From assembly GCA_036676455.1 (NCBI GenBank), contig JAKFCW010000047.1, positions 1 to 64,000 of the forward strand: a stretch of DNA of 64,000 nt, given 5' to 3'. A model generated the notes under the pieces. The model ran no database searches and had not been told where the DNA came from. It worked only from the letters and a program-made list of their open reading frames with translations. Each line of letters begins with the position of its first letter. Positions within the stretch are counted from its first letter, which is position 1. Positions 1 through 8,402 of the stretch are shown here, in pieces. Source of the DNA: UBA4093 sp036676455. Its GTDB lineage: Bacteria; Cyanobacteriota; Sericytochromatia; S15B-MN24; UBA4093. The position numbers and the translations under genes are program-made.

Positions 1-533
1 GCCAGCATGCCAAGTTCTCGGGCAAGGACCTGAGCTACTTCGACGAGGAGACGCGCGAAACCTACGTCCCCTACGTCATCGAGCCCTCGGCGGGCGCCGA
101 CCGCGCCACTCTGGCGTTCCTGATCGACGCCTACGACGAGGAGACCGACGAGAAGGGCGAGACCCGCGTGGTCCTGCGCTTCCACCCGAAGCTGGCTCCC
201 GTCAAGGTCGCCGTGCTTCCCCTCTCGAAGAAGCCCGAGCTGCGCGGCCCCGCCAAGGAGATCCACGCCGCGCTGCGCGAGCGCTGGTTCGTCGAGTACG
301 ACGAGACCGGCTCCATCGGCAAGCGCTACCGGCGCCAGGACGAGATCGGCACGCCCTTCTGCGTCACGATCGACTTCGAAAGCCTCAATGACAAGGCCGT
401 CACCGTGCGCGAGCGGGACTCCATGAGCCAGGTTCGCCTATCGCTCGAGGAGCTGATCCCCTACCTGAGCGAGCGTCTCGACCCCAAGCTGCCCCGCCTC
501 TCGGCGGACGTGCTGAAGGGCGCCGAGGCCTAG
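1..533 (+). CDS. glyS: Glycyl-tRNA synthetase, C-terminal part (partial)
   Basis: The gene is cut by the left edge. The frame begins at base 3 and 176 codons are visible up to TAG at 531-533. The product charges tRNA-Gly with glycine in the cytosol. What is visible is the end of the class II catalytic core, including the motif 3 segment VIEPSAGADRATLAF, and then the anticodon-binding domain, which starts near FHPKLAPVKVAVLPLSKK and ends with a typical RDSMSQVR stretch. This is the homodimeric, single-chain type of enzyme and not the alpha/beta type. A strong terminator follows directly, so it is the last gene of its transcript. Confidence 0.93.
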   Translation, partial: QHAKFSGKDLSYFDEETRETYVPYVIEPSAGADRATLAFLIDAYDEETDEKGETRVVLRFHPKLAPVKVAVLPLSKKPELRGPAKEIHAALRERWFVEYDETGSIGKRYRRQDEIGTPFCVTIDFESLNDKAVTVRERDSMSQVRLSLEELIPYLSERLDPKLPRLSADVLKGAEA

Positions 534-549
534 CTACTTCACGGTATCA

Positions 550-582
550 AAGAGGGCGGGAGCTCGGCTCCCGCCCTCTTTT
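550..582 (+). terminator. Rho-independent terminator of glyS
   Basis: A perfect 13-bp stem (551-563 with 567-579) with a 3-base loop is followed by a short T run. It lies 17 bases after the glyS stop. Confidence 0.85.
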
Positions 583-723
583 CCATGCGAATGACCTCAC
601 CTTAACCGCATCCGTGCAATGTCTTAACAGTAAGTTAAAATTCAAGCCGCACGTTTGGCGAGAGAACCTCCGATAAGCAGGTAGCCCCCAATGCGTGGGA
701 GCGCTAACTGACAAGGAGAGCCC

Positions 724-1281
724 ATGAGACTGCCTATTTACGCCGCCCTCGCCCTGACGCTCCTGACGACCGGTTGTGGTTCGTCGCTGGGTACGGCTGC
801 CTTCCTTGGATCCGAGACCTCGGCAGCGAGCGCGCTTGCGAGCGAGCCGAAGACCAAGGCGGAATTCGTAAAGGAGGTCGCCGCGCGCGGCGTCAAGCTC
901 ACCGACGCGCAGCTGGAGCTCATCTCGAAGGGGCGCTCCGTCTTGCCCAACGGCACGTTCGCGGCACGTCCGGCCGCCAACCTCACCAGCGAGCAGAACC
1001 TCAAGGTTCACTTCGAGAAGCATGGCCACGAGTTCTCCCCCGCCGTCGCCACGCAGGAAGAGTACCTCCAGCGCGCCATGGACGTCGCGACCGGCAAGCG
1101 CGGCGGCATCGTCTACTACTTCGATACCACCAGCTTCAAGAAGGGCTACCAGTCCCAGGTCGTCCGCTGGAACGTCAAGTCGAAGGAGTTCACCGCGCTT
1201 CGTCCCGACGGCGCCGTCACGACCTACTACCTCAACTACAAGCTCGCCTCCAATCGCTTCGTGGTGGTTCCCCAGTTCTAA
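724..1281 (+). CDS. Small predicted lipoprotein of unknown function
   Basis: The protein has 185 residues. The N-terminus is a lipoprotein signal: a short hydrophobic segment and the lipobox LTTGC, with the lipidated Cys at residue 18. The mature part is soluble, mixed in charge and has no domain I recognise. The C-terminal 60 residues alternate aromatic and polar residues (YYFDTTSF, TTYYLNYK), which suggests beta strands. An AAGGAGAG ribosome binding site sits just before the ATG. A weak -10-like TAAAAT lies at 636-641 without a convincing -35. The gene is monocistronic, between terminators at 550-582 and 1292-1331. Probably attached to a membrane facing the periplasm; the role is unknown. 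Confidence 0.8.
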   Translation: MRLPIYAALALTLLTTGCGSSLGTAAFLGSETSAASALASEPKTKAEFVKEVAARGVKLTDAQLELISKGRSVLPNGTFAARPAANLTSEQNLKVHFEKHGHEFSPAVATQEEYLQRAMDVATGKRGGIVYYFDTTSFKKGYQSQVVRWNVKSKEFTALRPDGAVTTYYLNYKLASNRFVVVPQF

Positions 1282-1291
1282 TCGCTATCAA

Positions 1292-1331
1292 ACAAGGACG
1301 GCGCCCCGCATCCGGGGCGCCGTCCTTGTCT
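1292..1331. terminator. Bidirectional terminator between convergent genes
   Basis: A perfect 16-bp stem (1292-1307 with 1314-1329) with a 6-base loop lies between the lipoprotein stop at 1281 and the end of the minus-strand cyclase gene at 1337. It can serve both directions. Confidence 0.8.
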
Positions 1332-1336
1332 TGAGA

Positions 1337-3316
1337 TCAGTGCGTGAGCGGGGGGATCGGCTGAGGCAGGATGCCGACCTGGTTGCGGCCCGCCTCCTTG
1401 GCGCGGTAGAGCGACTCGTCAGCCTGATGAATCAGCTCCTCCATGGTATGGGCGTGCGCGGGGTAGCTCGCCACGCCCAGGCTCGAGGTGATGTTGCGGT
1501 GCGGCAGCCGCTCCTGGTCGGTGAACGGGTACTCCTCGATCCAGCAGCGAATCTTCTCGGCGACGTACGCGGCATTGGTAGGCGTCGTCTCCGGCAGGAT
1601 GATGGCGAATTCCTCGCCGCCGTAGCGGGCGACGATGTCCACCTTGCGCACCTTTTCGCGCAAGAGGGCGGCCAGCTGCTTGAGCACGGTGTCGCCGCCC
1701 AGGTGTCCGAGGACGTCGTTGGCGACCTTGAAGAAGTCGATATCCAGGATGATCAGCGAGACCGGATGCGCGAAGCGCTGGGAGCGCTGCAGCTCGGTCT
1801 CGAGGCGCGAGTTGAAGTAGCGGCGGTTGTAGACGCCCGTCAGGCCATCGGTGATGGCCAGGCGCTCGACCTGCTCCATCATGGTCGCGTTGTTGATGGA
1901 AAGCGCGGTGTGACCGACCAGGGTCTCGACCAGCTCGCGACCGGTGGTGTCCGTGGCCGTCTCGGTGGCCACGATGACCATGCCCAGCAGTTCCTGCTTG
2001 GCGCGCAGGGGAAAGACCGTGACGCGCCCGGCCTCGACGAAGGGGGTTCCTTCCAGCAAGTCGTGCGTCAGCTCCAGCGAGGCGGGGTAGCCGTCGTCTT
2101 CGATGCGCTGTAGCCAGGACACGGGAGGCGCGCTGAAAACCGGGGTCGAGCCGGCCGCGAAGGCCCAGTGCCCGTCCTTGATCAGGTAGATGGCTTGCCA
2201 GTGGGCCACCATGAAGTTGGGCAGGTGAGCCAGCAGCTCCTGGCAAGCGGCCATCATGTTGAGGGTGCCGCCGACGTCCGCCGAGGCCTTGTTGAGGTGC
2301 TTGAGCTGCTCGACCATGCGGTCGGCGCGTTTCTTTTCCTGGACCGTGTTGAAGAAGAGCTTACTGGTGACGAAGGCACCAGTGGTCTGCTGGGCGAGAT
2401 CCGCCAGCAGCTCCTTCTCGCTTTCCGTGAAGACATGCGCTTCCTGCTTGCCGACCAGGATCAGGCCCAGGATCTCGCGCTGAGTGACCAGCGGGGTCGC
2501 GAGCACGGAGGCGAGCTGGTGCTCCAAGAGCGACTCGGGACAGCGCTCGGGTTCCGAGAGGAGGTCGGCGATCGCCACCGCCTTGCCCGACCGGATCACC
2601 TCTTCCAGGAAACCGGCCCGCTCCAGTGGGAAGATCGGCTTGGACGTCCGGGCATTCGCCTCCTGCAGCATCTTCAACAGGCTGAGCCCTTTGCTCTTGA
2701 AGACCGCGAGATCCTCGACCACGCGAAGCATGCCGTCCTCCAGGAGATAGAGGCCGGCGTACTGCGTGCCGATCGTCGCGGTCGCGATCGAGCAAAGCGA
2801 CGCCGAGAGCTCCTGAAGGTCGTAGGTGTTGTTGATCTGATGGCTGACCTGCTTCAGCGCCCTCAGCTTATGGGTCAGCTGGGACACGAGCGACTCCTGC
2901 TCGACCTTGGCCTCGAGCAAGAGCTGAGCGGCGAGGCCTCCGCCGATCATCGGCAACCAAGGCATCGCAGTGGCGAAGGCGGCATCCTCGGGGAGCAGCA
3001 TGAAGCCCTGCATCCGGGCGGGCATGGGCATCGCGAGCATGCGGAAATTGCCGAGACGCAGCGCCAGAGACTTGCCGTCCGAGACGACGAGGCGCGCCGC
3101 CGCCTCGTCGGCCAGGGCCGCATCGGTGGCGAAGACGCTCCAGGACGGGGCGGTCTGGGAGCGGGCCGCGAGCATGCAGCCGGCCAAGCCCTGTTGCTCA
3201 AGCGCGGCGAGCACCCCGAGGGCGTACGCCTCGGCGCTCTGCGCGGAGCATGAAAGCTCCCCGAACAGAAGCGTCATGGCTTCCTGCTCACCCGGTTGAC
3301 TCTCGGATAGGACCAT
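1337..3316 (-). CDS. Diguanylate cyclase with tandem GAF domains
   Basis: A soluble protein of 659 residues that should make c-di-GMP from two GTP. The order is an N-terminal region I do not recognise (about 1-135), a short coiled linker, GAF 1 (about 160-325), GAF 2 (about 340-485) and GGDEF (about 488-650). The GGDEF domain starts with TDGLTGVYNRRYF and has the active-site motif GGEEF. The inhibitory I-site RxxD is present as RKVD five residues before it, so product inhibition is expected. It is the last gene of a minus-strand operon after mglB and mglA, only 8 bases after mglA, which suggests that polarity or motility signalling and c-di-GMP are linked. The signals sensed by the GAF domains cannot be told from the sequence. 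Confidence 0.92.
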   Translation of the reverse strand: MVLSESQPGEQEAMTLLFGELSCSAQSAEAYALGVLAALEQQGLAGCMLAARSQTAPSWSVFATDAALADEAAARLVVSDGKSLALRLGNFRMLAMPMPARMQGFMLLPEDAAFATAMPWLPMIGGGLAAQLLLEAKVEQESLVSQLTHKLRALKQVSHQINNTYDLQELSASLCSIATATIGTQYAGLYLLEDGMLRVVEDLAVFKSKGLSLLKMLQEANARTSKPIFPLERAGFLEEVIRSGKAVAIADLLSEPERCPESLLEHQLASVLATPLVTQREILGLILVGKQEAHVFTESEKELLADLAQQTTGAFVTSKLFFNTVQEKKRADRMVEQLKHLNKASADVGGTLNMMAACQELLAHLPNFMVAHWQAIYLIKDGHWAFAAGSTPVFSAPPVSWLQRIEDDGYPASLELTHDLLEGTPFVEAGRVTVFPLRAKQELLGMVIVATETATDTTGRELVETLVGHTALSINNATMMEQVERLAITDGLTGVYNRRYFNSRLETELQRSQRFAHPVSLIILDIDFFKVANDVLGHLGGDTVLKQLAALLREKVRKVDIVARYGGEEFAIILPETTPTNAAYVAEKIRCWIEEYPFTDQERLPHRNITSSLGVASYPAHAHTMEELIHQADESLYRAKEAGRNQVGILPQPIPPLTH

Positions 3317-3324
3317 GGCCTCAC

Positions 3325-3906
3325 CTACTTGTTGAACGACTCCATGACCAGCTGGCTGACCGCCCGCAAGGTTTCGTTGACCCCGATGCCCTCACTCGCC
3401 ACCGCTTCGAAGGAGGGCACATGCCACTTGTTGAGCTCCGCCTCCAGCGCGGCCACGGGAAGCGCTCCCTCCACGTCCCGCTTGTTGTACTGGAGGACCC
3501 AGGGAATGGTATTCAGCGAGAGGTCGTACTCGGCAAGGTTGTTGCCGAGATCCAGCAGGCTCTCGGTGTTGGCGAGCCAGCGACTGGGCGTCGAGTCCGC
3601 CACGAAGATGATGCCGTCCACGCCGTTCAGGATGGCCTTGCGCGAGTTGACGTACTGGACCTGGCCGGGCACCGTGTAGAGCGAGAACTTGACCTTGAAG
3701 CCCTCGATCTCGCCGAGATCCAGGGGCATCATGTCAAAGAAGATCGTGCGCTCGGTCTCGGTGGCTAGCGTCAGCAGCTCGCCACGCACGTCCTCTCCCA
3801 GGGTCCGGTGCAGGGTGACGAGGTTGGTCGTCTTCCCGCAGAGCCCCGGCCCGTAGTAGACGATCTTGCAGAGAATCTCGCGCTTACCGAAGTTGATGGT
3901 GGTCAT
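3325..3906 (-). CDS. mglA: MglA-type small Ras-like GTPase
   Basis: The protein has 193 residues, the usual length for MglA. Visible G motifs are the P-loop GPGLCGKT, the G3 motif TVPGQ (typical of MglA, where Ras has DxxG) and the G4 motif NKRD. MglA-GTP sits at a cell pole and directs gliding or type IV pilus-driven movement in Myxococcus and Thermus. Here it follows its likely GTPase-activating partner MglB after 9 bases and precedes a diguanylate cyclase. No pilus or gliding motor genes are in the window, so the output machinery is not visible. Confidence 0.93.
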   Translation of the reverse strand: MTTINFGKREILCKIVYYGPGLCGKTTNLVTLHRTLGEDVRGELLTLATETERTIFFDMMPLDLGEIEGFKVKFSLYTVPGQVQYVNSRKAILNGVDGIIFVADSTPSRWLANTESLLDLGNNLAEYDLSLNTIPWVLQYNKRDVEGALPVAALEAELNKWHVPSFEAVASEGIGVNETLRAVSQLVMESFNK

Positions 3907-3915
3907 GATGCCGGT

Positions 3916-4407
3916 CTACAGCTTCCCCAGGAACATCGAAATGGAATCCTTGCTGAAGGAGAAGGGCTTGCCTTTGGTGCTCTCGCGAGCCGCCAGGAGA
4001 ATCGGAGTGAGCTGGGACATGGCCGTTTCGATCTCGCCCTCGACCGCGGACGGGTCCACCTCGGGCGGGACCATGACCGCCAGGATATCCTGCGAGCCCA
4101 AGAGGGCAAGCAAGAGGTTGCCGCGGCTTCCCCGGTGCGCGAGCGTCTGGATCTCCCGCTCACCCAGTAGCGCCGTCAGCGCCGTGACGCTCTTGAAGAT
4201 GCCGGCGATCAGGCTCGAAACCGAGAGGTCGTTGAGCACTTCCTGCCCGTAGGATCCGAGTAGCAGGCCGCTGCGCTCGATCAAAAGGACCGACTTGGCG
4301 CCGATCCGCTCCTTCAGACCCAGTAGCGTCGTGTCCAGCTGCTGCTGCTGGGCTTCCGAAATGATCAGCTGGGAAAGCTGCTGTTTGAGGGTCAGCTCGT
4401 CGTCCAA
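3916..4407 (-). CDS. mglB: MglB-like Roadblock/LC7 protein, TTG start
   Basis: The protein has 163 residues. A Roadblock/LC7 fold covers about residues 20-130 (GAKSVLLIERSGLLLGSYG, then a helix and LLLALLG). MglB is the GTPase activator of MglA and marks the opposite cell pole in known systems. The start is TTG (bases 4405-4407 on the complement), supported by a clear AGGAGG six bases upstream; there is no better ATG. It is the first gene of the mglB-mglA-cyclase operon. The C-terminal tail (about 135-163) is not part of the fold. Identification as MglB rather than another Roadblock protein rests on the fold plus the neighbouring mglA. Confidence 0.85.
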   Translation of the reverse strand: MDDELTLKQQLSQLIISEAQQQQLDTTLLGLKERIGAKSVLLIERSGLLLGSYGQEVLNDLSVSSLIAGIFKSVTALTALLGEREIQTLAHRGSRGNLLLALLGSQDILAVMVPPEVDPSAVEGEIETAMSQLTPILLAARESTKGKPFSFSKDSISMFLGKL

Positions 4408-4691
4408 ACGATCCTCCTGTCACCGGTTGCGGTTCGGGCCGCCGCGCAATCGCCGATTCGATTGAGACAAAGCCACGCATGACGGGCGTTCTGGAGCCCG
4501 CCTGGCGGCAGCCGTCCATGGGGTCCATCATACCGCACGGCCGGTCATTTCGCATCGGCGTGCGGCAGGCTTTTGCCCTGATTCATACCCGCACGAGCAA
4601 GTGATCAAACGGTAAACACGTGAGGCGCGTTGGCGTCGAGGGAGGTATGATTGAAAGGGAAGGCCCCTCTCTATACCAGGAGCTGCAAACC

Positions 4692-5522
4692 ATGAGTCTC
4701 TCCGAAACCCCCCTGACCATCTACACCGTCTCGGACGCGAGCGGAGAGACGGCAGAGCACGTCGCCAAGGCCGCCGCGCTGCAGTTCAAGGGCCAGAACG
4801 TCCGCCTGGTCCGCTTGCCTCGGGTGCGCTCCTCGCATCAGCTCACCAACATGATCAAGCTGGCCGCGCAGCATCGCTGCATCATCGCCTACACCATGGT
4901 CGAACCCGAGTGGCGCCAGGCGCTGATTCTGGAAGCCCAGCGGGCCTCGATTCCGACCGTCGACATCCTGGGGTCTCTGATCTCCACGCTCGCGGAGGTG
5001 CTCAAGGTCGAGCCGGCCCACGAGGCGGGCCTCATGCAGCTCAAGGACGAGACCTACTTCAACCGGATGGAGGCGATCGACTTCGCCATCAAGTACGACG
5101 ACGGCAAGGACCCGCGCGGCCTGTTGCTTGCCGACATCGTGCTCATCGGGGTCTCGCGCACCTCCAAGACCCCGACCTGCATGTACCTGGCGCAGAACCG
5201 AGGCATCAAGGCCTCCAACGTGCCTTTGGTCTACAACGTTCAGCCCCCCAAGGAGCTCTTCGAGCTCCCGCCGGGGCGGATCATCGGGCTGAGCCTCAAC
5301 GTGGACATCCTCCACGAGATCCGCACGGCCCGCCTCCAGAACCTCGGCCTCACCTCCAAGGCCTCGTACGCCAACCCGGAACACATCCGCCAAGAGATCG
5401 AGTACGCGAACAACCTCTTCAAGCGGCTGCGCTGCCCGGTCGTGGACGTCACGAACAAGGCCATCGAGGAGACCGCGGCCGAGATCCTGGAGATCACCCA
5501 GCGCAAGGAAACGTACGTGTAA
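4692..5522 (+). CDS. Pyruvate phosphate dikinase regulatory kinase/pyrophosphorylase (DUF299)
   Basis: The protein has 276 residues. It belongs to the bifunctional PPDK/PEP synthase regulatory family, which inactivates PPDK by ADP-dependent phosphorylation of the Thr next to the catalytic His and reactivates it by phosphate-dependent removal. The family P-loop GVSRTSKTPT is near residue 153, and the N-terminus (YTVSDASGETAEHVAKA) is typical. I chose the ATG at 4692, with AGGAG about ten bases upstream, over an in-frame GTG at 4620 that would add 24 unconserved residues. The target gene ppdK follows after 61 bases, which makes the assignment to PPDK rather than PEP synthase likely. Confidence 0.93.
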   Translation: MSLSETPLTIYTVSDASGETAEHVAKAAALQFKGQNVRLVRLPRVRSSHQLTNMIKLAAQHRCIIAYTMVEPEWRQALILEAQRASIPTVDILGSLISTLAEVLKVEPAHEAGLMQLKDETYFNRMEAIDFAIKYDDGKDPRGLLLADIVLIGVSRTSKTPTCMYLAQNRGIKASNVPLVYNVQPPKELFELPPGRIIGLSLNVDILHEIRTARLQNLGLTSKASYANPEHIRQEIEYANNLFKRLRCPVVDVTNKAIEETAAEILEITQRKETYV

Positions 5523-5583
5523 CGCGCGACGGTTAGCATGTAACACGTAGTGCCCTGGCCCGTTTGACGAAGGAGACAAACGA

Positions 5584-8262
5584 ATGTCCATGCCGACTCC
5601 CCCGGTCTCGACCAAACAAGTCTTTCTCTTCAGCGAAGGCGATGGGTCCATGCGGGACCTGCTCGGCGGAAAGGGTGCTGGTCTCGCCGAGATGACCCGC
5701 GCCGGCCTGCCCGTCCCCCCTGGCTTCACCATCGCCACCACCGCTTGCAACCTATACCTCGCCAATGACGAGTCCCTGCCTGCAGGCCTCGACGCCGAGA
5801 TGCTCTCCCAGCTTCGAGAGATCGAGCGCATGACCGAGAAGCGCTTCGGCGATCCGCAGAACCCCCTGCTGGTCTCCGTGCGCTCCGGCGCCAAGTTCTC
5901 GATGCCCGGCATGATGGACACCATCCTGAACCTCGGTCTCAACGACCAGACGGTCGAAGGCGTGATCGCCCAGACGGGTAACGAGCGCTTTGCCTACGAC
6001 GCCTACCGCCGCTTCGTGGCGATGTTCTCGAACGTCGTTCTGGGCTACAAACTCCATCACTTCGAGGCCGTCCTCGAGCAGTTCAAGCACCGCGCCGGGG
6101 TCAAGGAAGACACCGAGCTGGACGCCGCCACCCTCAAGGATCTCGTGAAGGCCTACAAGGCCATGATCCTCAAGGAACTCGGCATCGACTTCCCCGAGGA
6201 TCCCTTCGTCCAGCTCAAGATGGCCGTGGAAGCCGTCTTCCGCTCCTGGAAGAACCCCCGCGCCATCACCTACCGCAACCACAACAAGATCGCCCACGAC
6301 CTGGGCACGGCCGTGAACGTCCAGGCCATGGTCTTCGGCAACATGGGCAACGACTCGGGAACGGGCGTCGCCTTCACCCGCAACCCCTCCACCGGCGAGA
6401 AGAAGCTCTACGGCGAGTACCTCCTCAACGCCCAGGGCGAGGACGTCGTTGCGGGCATCCGCACGCCTCAGCCCCTTTCGAAGCTGGCTGAAGAGCTGCC
6501 CGAGGTCTACCAGCAGTTCGTGGAGATCGCCGAGCGACTGGAGCGTCACTATCGCGACGTCCAGGACATGGAGTTCACGATCGAGCGCGGCAAGCTGTAC
6601 ATGCTGCAGACCCGCAACGGCAAGCGCACGGCGCCGGCGGCCGTCAAGATCGCGGTGGACCTCGCCAACGAGGGGATCATCACCCGCGAGGAGGCCGTCA
6701 TGCGGGTCGAGCCCGCCTCGCTCGACCAGCTCCTGCACCCGCGGATCGATCCCAACGCCAAGCTGGACGTCATCGCGCGGGGCCTGCCGGCTTCCCCTGG
6801 CGCAGCCACCGGCACGCTGGTCTTCGACGCCGACGAGGCCGAGCGGCTGGGCCGCGAGGGCATGAAGGTCATCCTGACCCGCGTCGAGACTTGCCCTGAC
6901 GACATCCACGGCATGATCCAGGCCCAGGGCGTGCTCACCAGCCGCGGCGGCATGACCAGCCACGCGGCGGTCGTCGCCCGCGGCATGGGCAAGCCCTGTG
7001 TCGCCGGTTGCGAGACCCTGCACGTGGATCTCGAGCGCCGGAAGTTCACCGTGGGCGATCGCACCTTCATGGAAGGCGACACCGTGACCCTGAACGGCTC
7101 CACCGGCGAGATCATCGCCGGCGCCGTCCCCACCCTCGCCCCCGAGCTGACCGATGAGTTCCGCCAGCTCATGACTTGGGCCGACGCGATCCGCCAGATG
7201 GGCGTCCGCACCAACGCCGACACCCCCGAGGACGCCGCCCGCGCCCGCGAGTTCGGCGCCCAGGGCATCGGCCTCTGCCGGACCGAGCACATGTTCATGC
7301 AGCCCGAGCGCCTGCCTGTCATCCAGAAGATGATCATGGCCGAAACCGAGCGGGAACGCCGCGAGCAGCTTGCCCGGCTCCTGCCCTTCCAGCGCGAGGA
7401 CTTCGTGGGCATCTTCCGGGCCATGGAAGGCCTGCCGGTCACCGTCCGCCTGCTGGATCCCCCGCTTCACGAGTTCCTTCCCAACCTCGTCGATCTCGCA
7501 TGCGAGGTGGCCGTCCTCAAGGCGACCGGCTCGGACGCGAAGCTGCTCCGCGAGAAGGAGGCCCTCCTGCGCAAGGTGCACTCGCTGCACGAATCCAACC
7601 CCATGATGGGCCTGCGCGGCTGCCGCCTGGGCCTCACCTACCCCGAGATCAACGAGATGCAGGTCCAGGCCATCATCGAGGCGGCCTGCCAGCTCACCAA
7701 GGAAGGCCTGTCGGTCTACCCCGAGATCATGATCCCGCTGATCGGCCACGTAAACGAGCTGTCCACCGTCAAGGAGCACCTCGAGACCGTCGCCAAGCAC
7801 GTCATGGAGAAGGCCGGCGTCCAGGTAGCCTACCGCTTCGGCACCATGATCGAGATCCCGCGCGCGGCGCTGACCGCCGCTCAGATCGCCGAGCACGCCG
7901 AGTTCTTCAGCTTCGGCACTAACGACCTGACCCAGATGACCTTCGGCTACTCCCGTGACGACGCCGAGGGACGCTTCCTGAGCAACTACCTCAACCAGAA
8001 GATCCTGCCCGAGAACCCCTTCGAGTCCCTGGACCAGGAGGGCGTCGGCCAGCTCATGAAGTGGGCGGTAGCCGAGGGACGCAAGACCCGGCCGAACCTC
8101 AAGCTGGGCATCTGCGGAGAGCACGGCGGCGACCCCGCCTCGGTGGTCTTTGCCCACCACCTCGGCCTCGACTACGTCAGCTGCTCGCCCTTCCGGGTGC
8201 CCATCGCCCGGTTGGCGGCAGCCCAGGCCGCCGTCGGAACGACGCAGGTGCGAGACAAGTAA
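5584..8262 (+). CDS. ppdK: Pyruvate, phosphate dikinase
   Basis: The protein has 892 residues, the full length of the family. It interconverts pyruvate, ATP and phosphate with PEP, AMP and pyrophosphate. Domains are the N-terminal ATP-grasp (about 1-340), the swivelling phosphohistidine domain with GGMTSHAAVVARG (catalytic His460, regulatory Thr458) and the C-terminal PEP/pyruvate TIM barrel with GICGEHGGDP (catalytic Cys844). AGGAG lies 10 bases before the ATG. Because the regulatory Thr and the regulator gene just upstream are both present, activity is probably controlled by reversible Thr phosphorylation. It could serve gluconeogenesis or pyrophosphate-driven glycolysis. Confidence 0.97.
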   Translation: MSMPTPPVSTKQVFLFSEGDGSMRDLLGGKGAGLAEMTRAGLPVPPGFTIATTACNLYLANDESLPAGLDAEMLSQLREIERMTEKRFGDPQNPLLVSVRSGAKFSMPGMMDTILNLGLNDQTVEGVIAQTGNERFAYDAYRRFVAMFSNVVLGYKLHHFEAVLEQFKHRAGVKEDTELDAATLKDLVKAYKAMILKELGIDFPEDPFVQLKMAVEAVFRSWKNPRAITYRNHNKIAHDLGTAVNVQAMVFGNMGNDSGTGVAFTRNPSTGEKKLYGEYLLNAQGEDVVAGIRTPQPLSKLAEELPEVYQQFVEIAERLERHYRDVQDMEFTIERGKLYMLQTRNGKRTAPAAVKIAVDLANEGIITREEAVMRVEPASLDQLLHPRIDPNAKLDVIARGLPASPGAATGTLVFDADEAERLGREGMKVILTRVETCPDDIHGMIQAQGVLTSRGGMTSHAAVVARGMGKPCVAGCETLHVDLERRKFTVGDRTFMEGDTVTLNGSTGEIIAGAVPTLAPELTDEFRQLMTWADAIRQMGVRTNADTPEDAARAREFGAQGIGLCRTEHMFMQPERLPVIQKMIMAETERERREQLARLLPFQREDFVGIFRAMEGLPVTVRLLDPPLHEFLPNLVDLACEVAVLKATGSDAKLLREKEALLRKVHSLHESNPMMGLRGCRLGLTYPEINEMQVQAIIEAACQLTKEGLSVYPEIMIPLIGHVNELSTVKEHLETVAKHVMEKAGVQVAYRFGTMIEIPRAALTAAQIAEHAEFFSFGTNDLTQMTFGYSRDDAEGRFLSNYLNQKILPENPFESLDQEGVGQLMKWAVAEGRKTRPNLKLGICGEHGGDPASVVFAHHLGLDYVSCSPFRVPIARLAAAQAAVGTTQVRDK

Positions 8263-8271
8263 CCAAAATCA

Positions 8272-8310
8272 AGAAGGGGGCCGATGCGCGGGCATCGGCC
8301 CCCTTCTTTT
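8272..8310 (+). terminator. Rho-independent terminator of ppdK
   Basis: A perfect 16-bp stem (8272-8287 with 8292-8307) and a 4-base loop, then TTTT. It lies ten bases after the ppdK stop. Confidence 0.85.
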
Positions 8311-8402
8311 CGCGTCGCCGGGCCGAAATATCCCCCGTCTGACGTTTGATTGCGCGTGCTCGCGGAGTCAGAATGCGACAGGAGCGCGGAAGGACGACCT
8401 CG

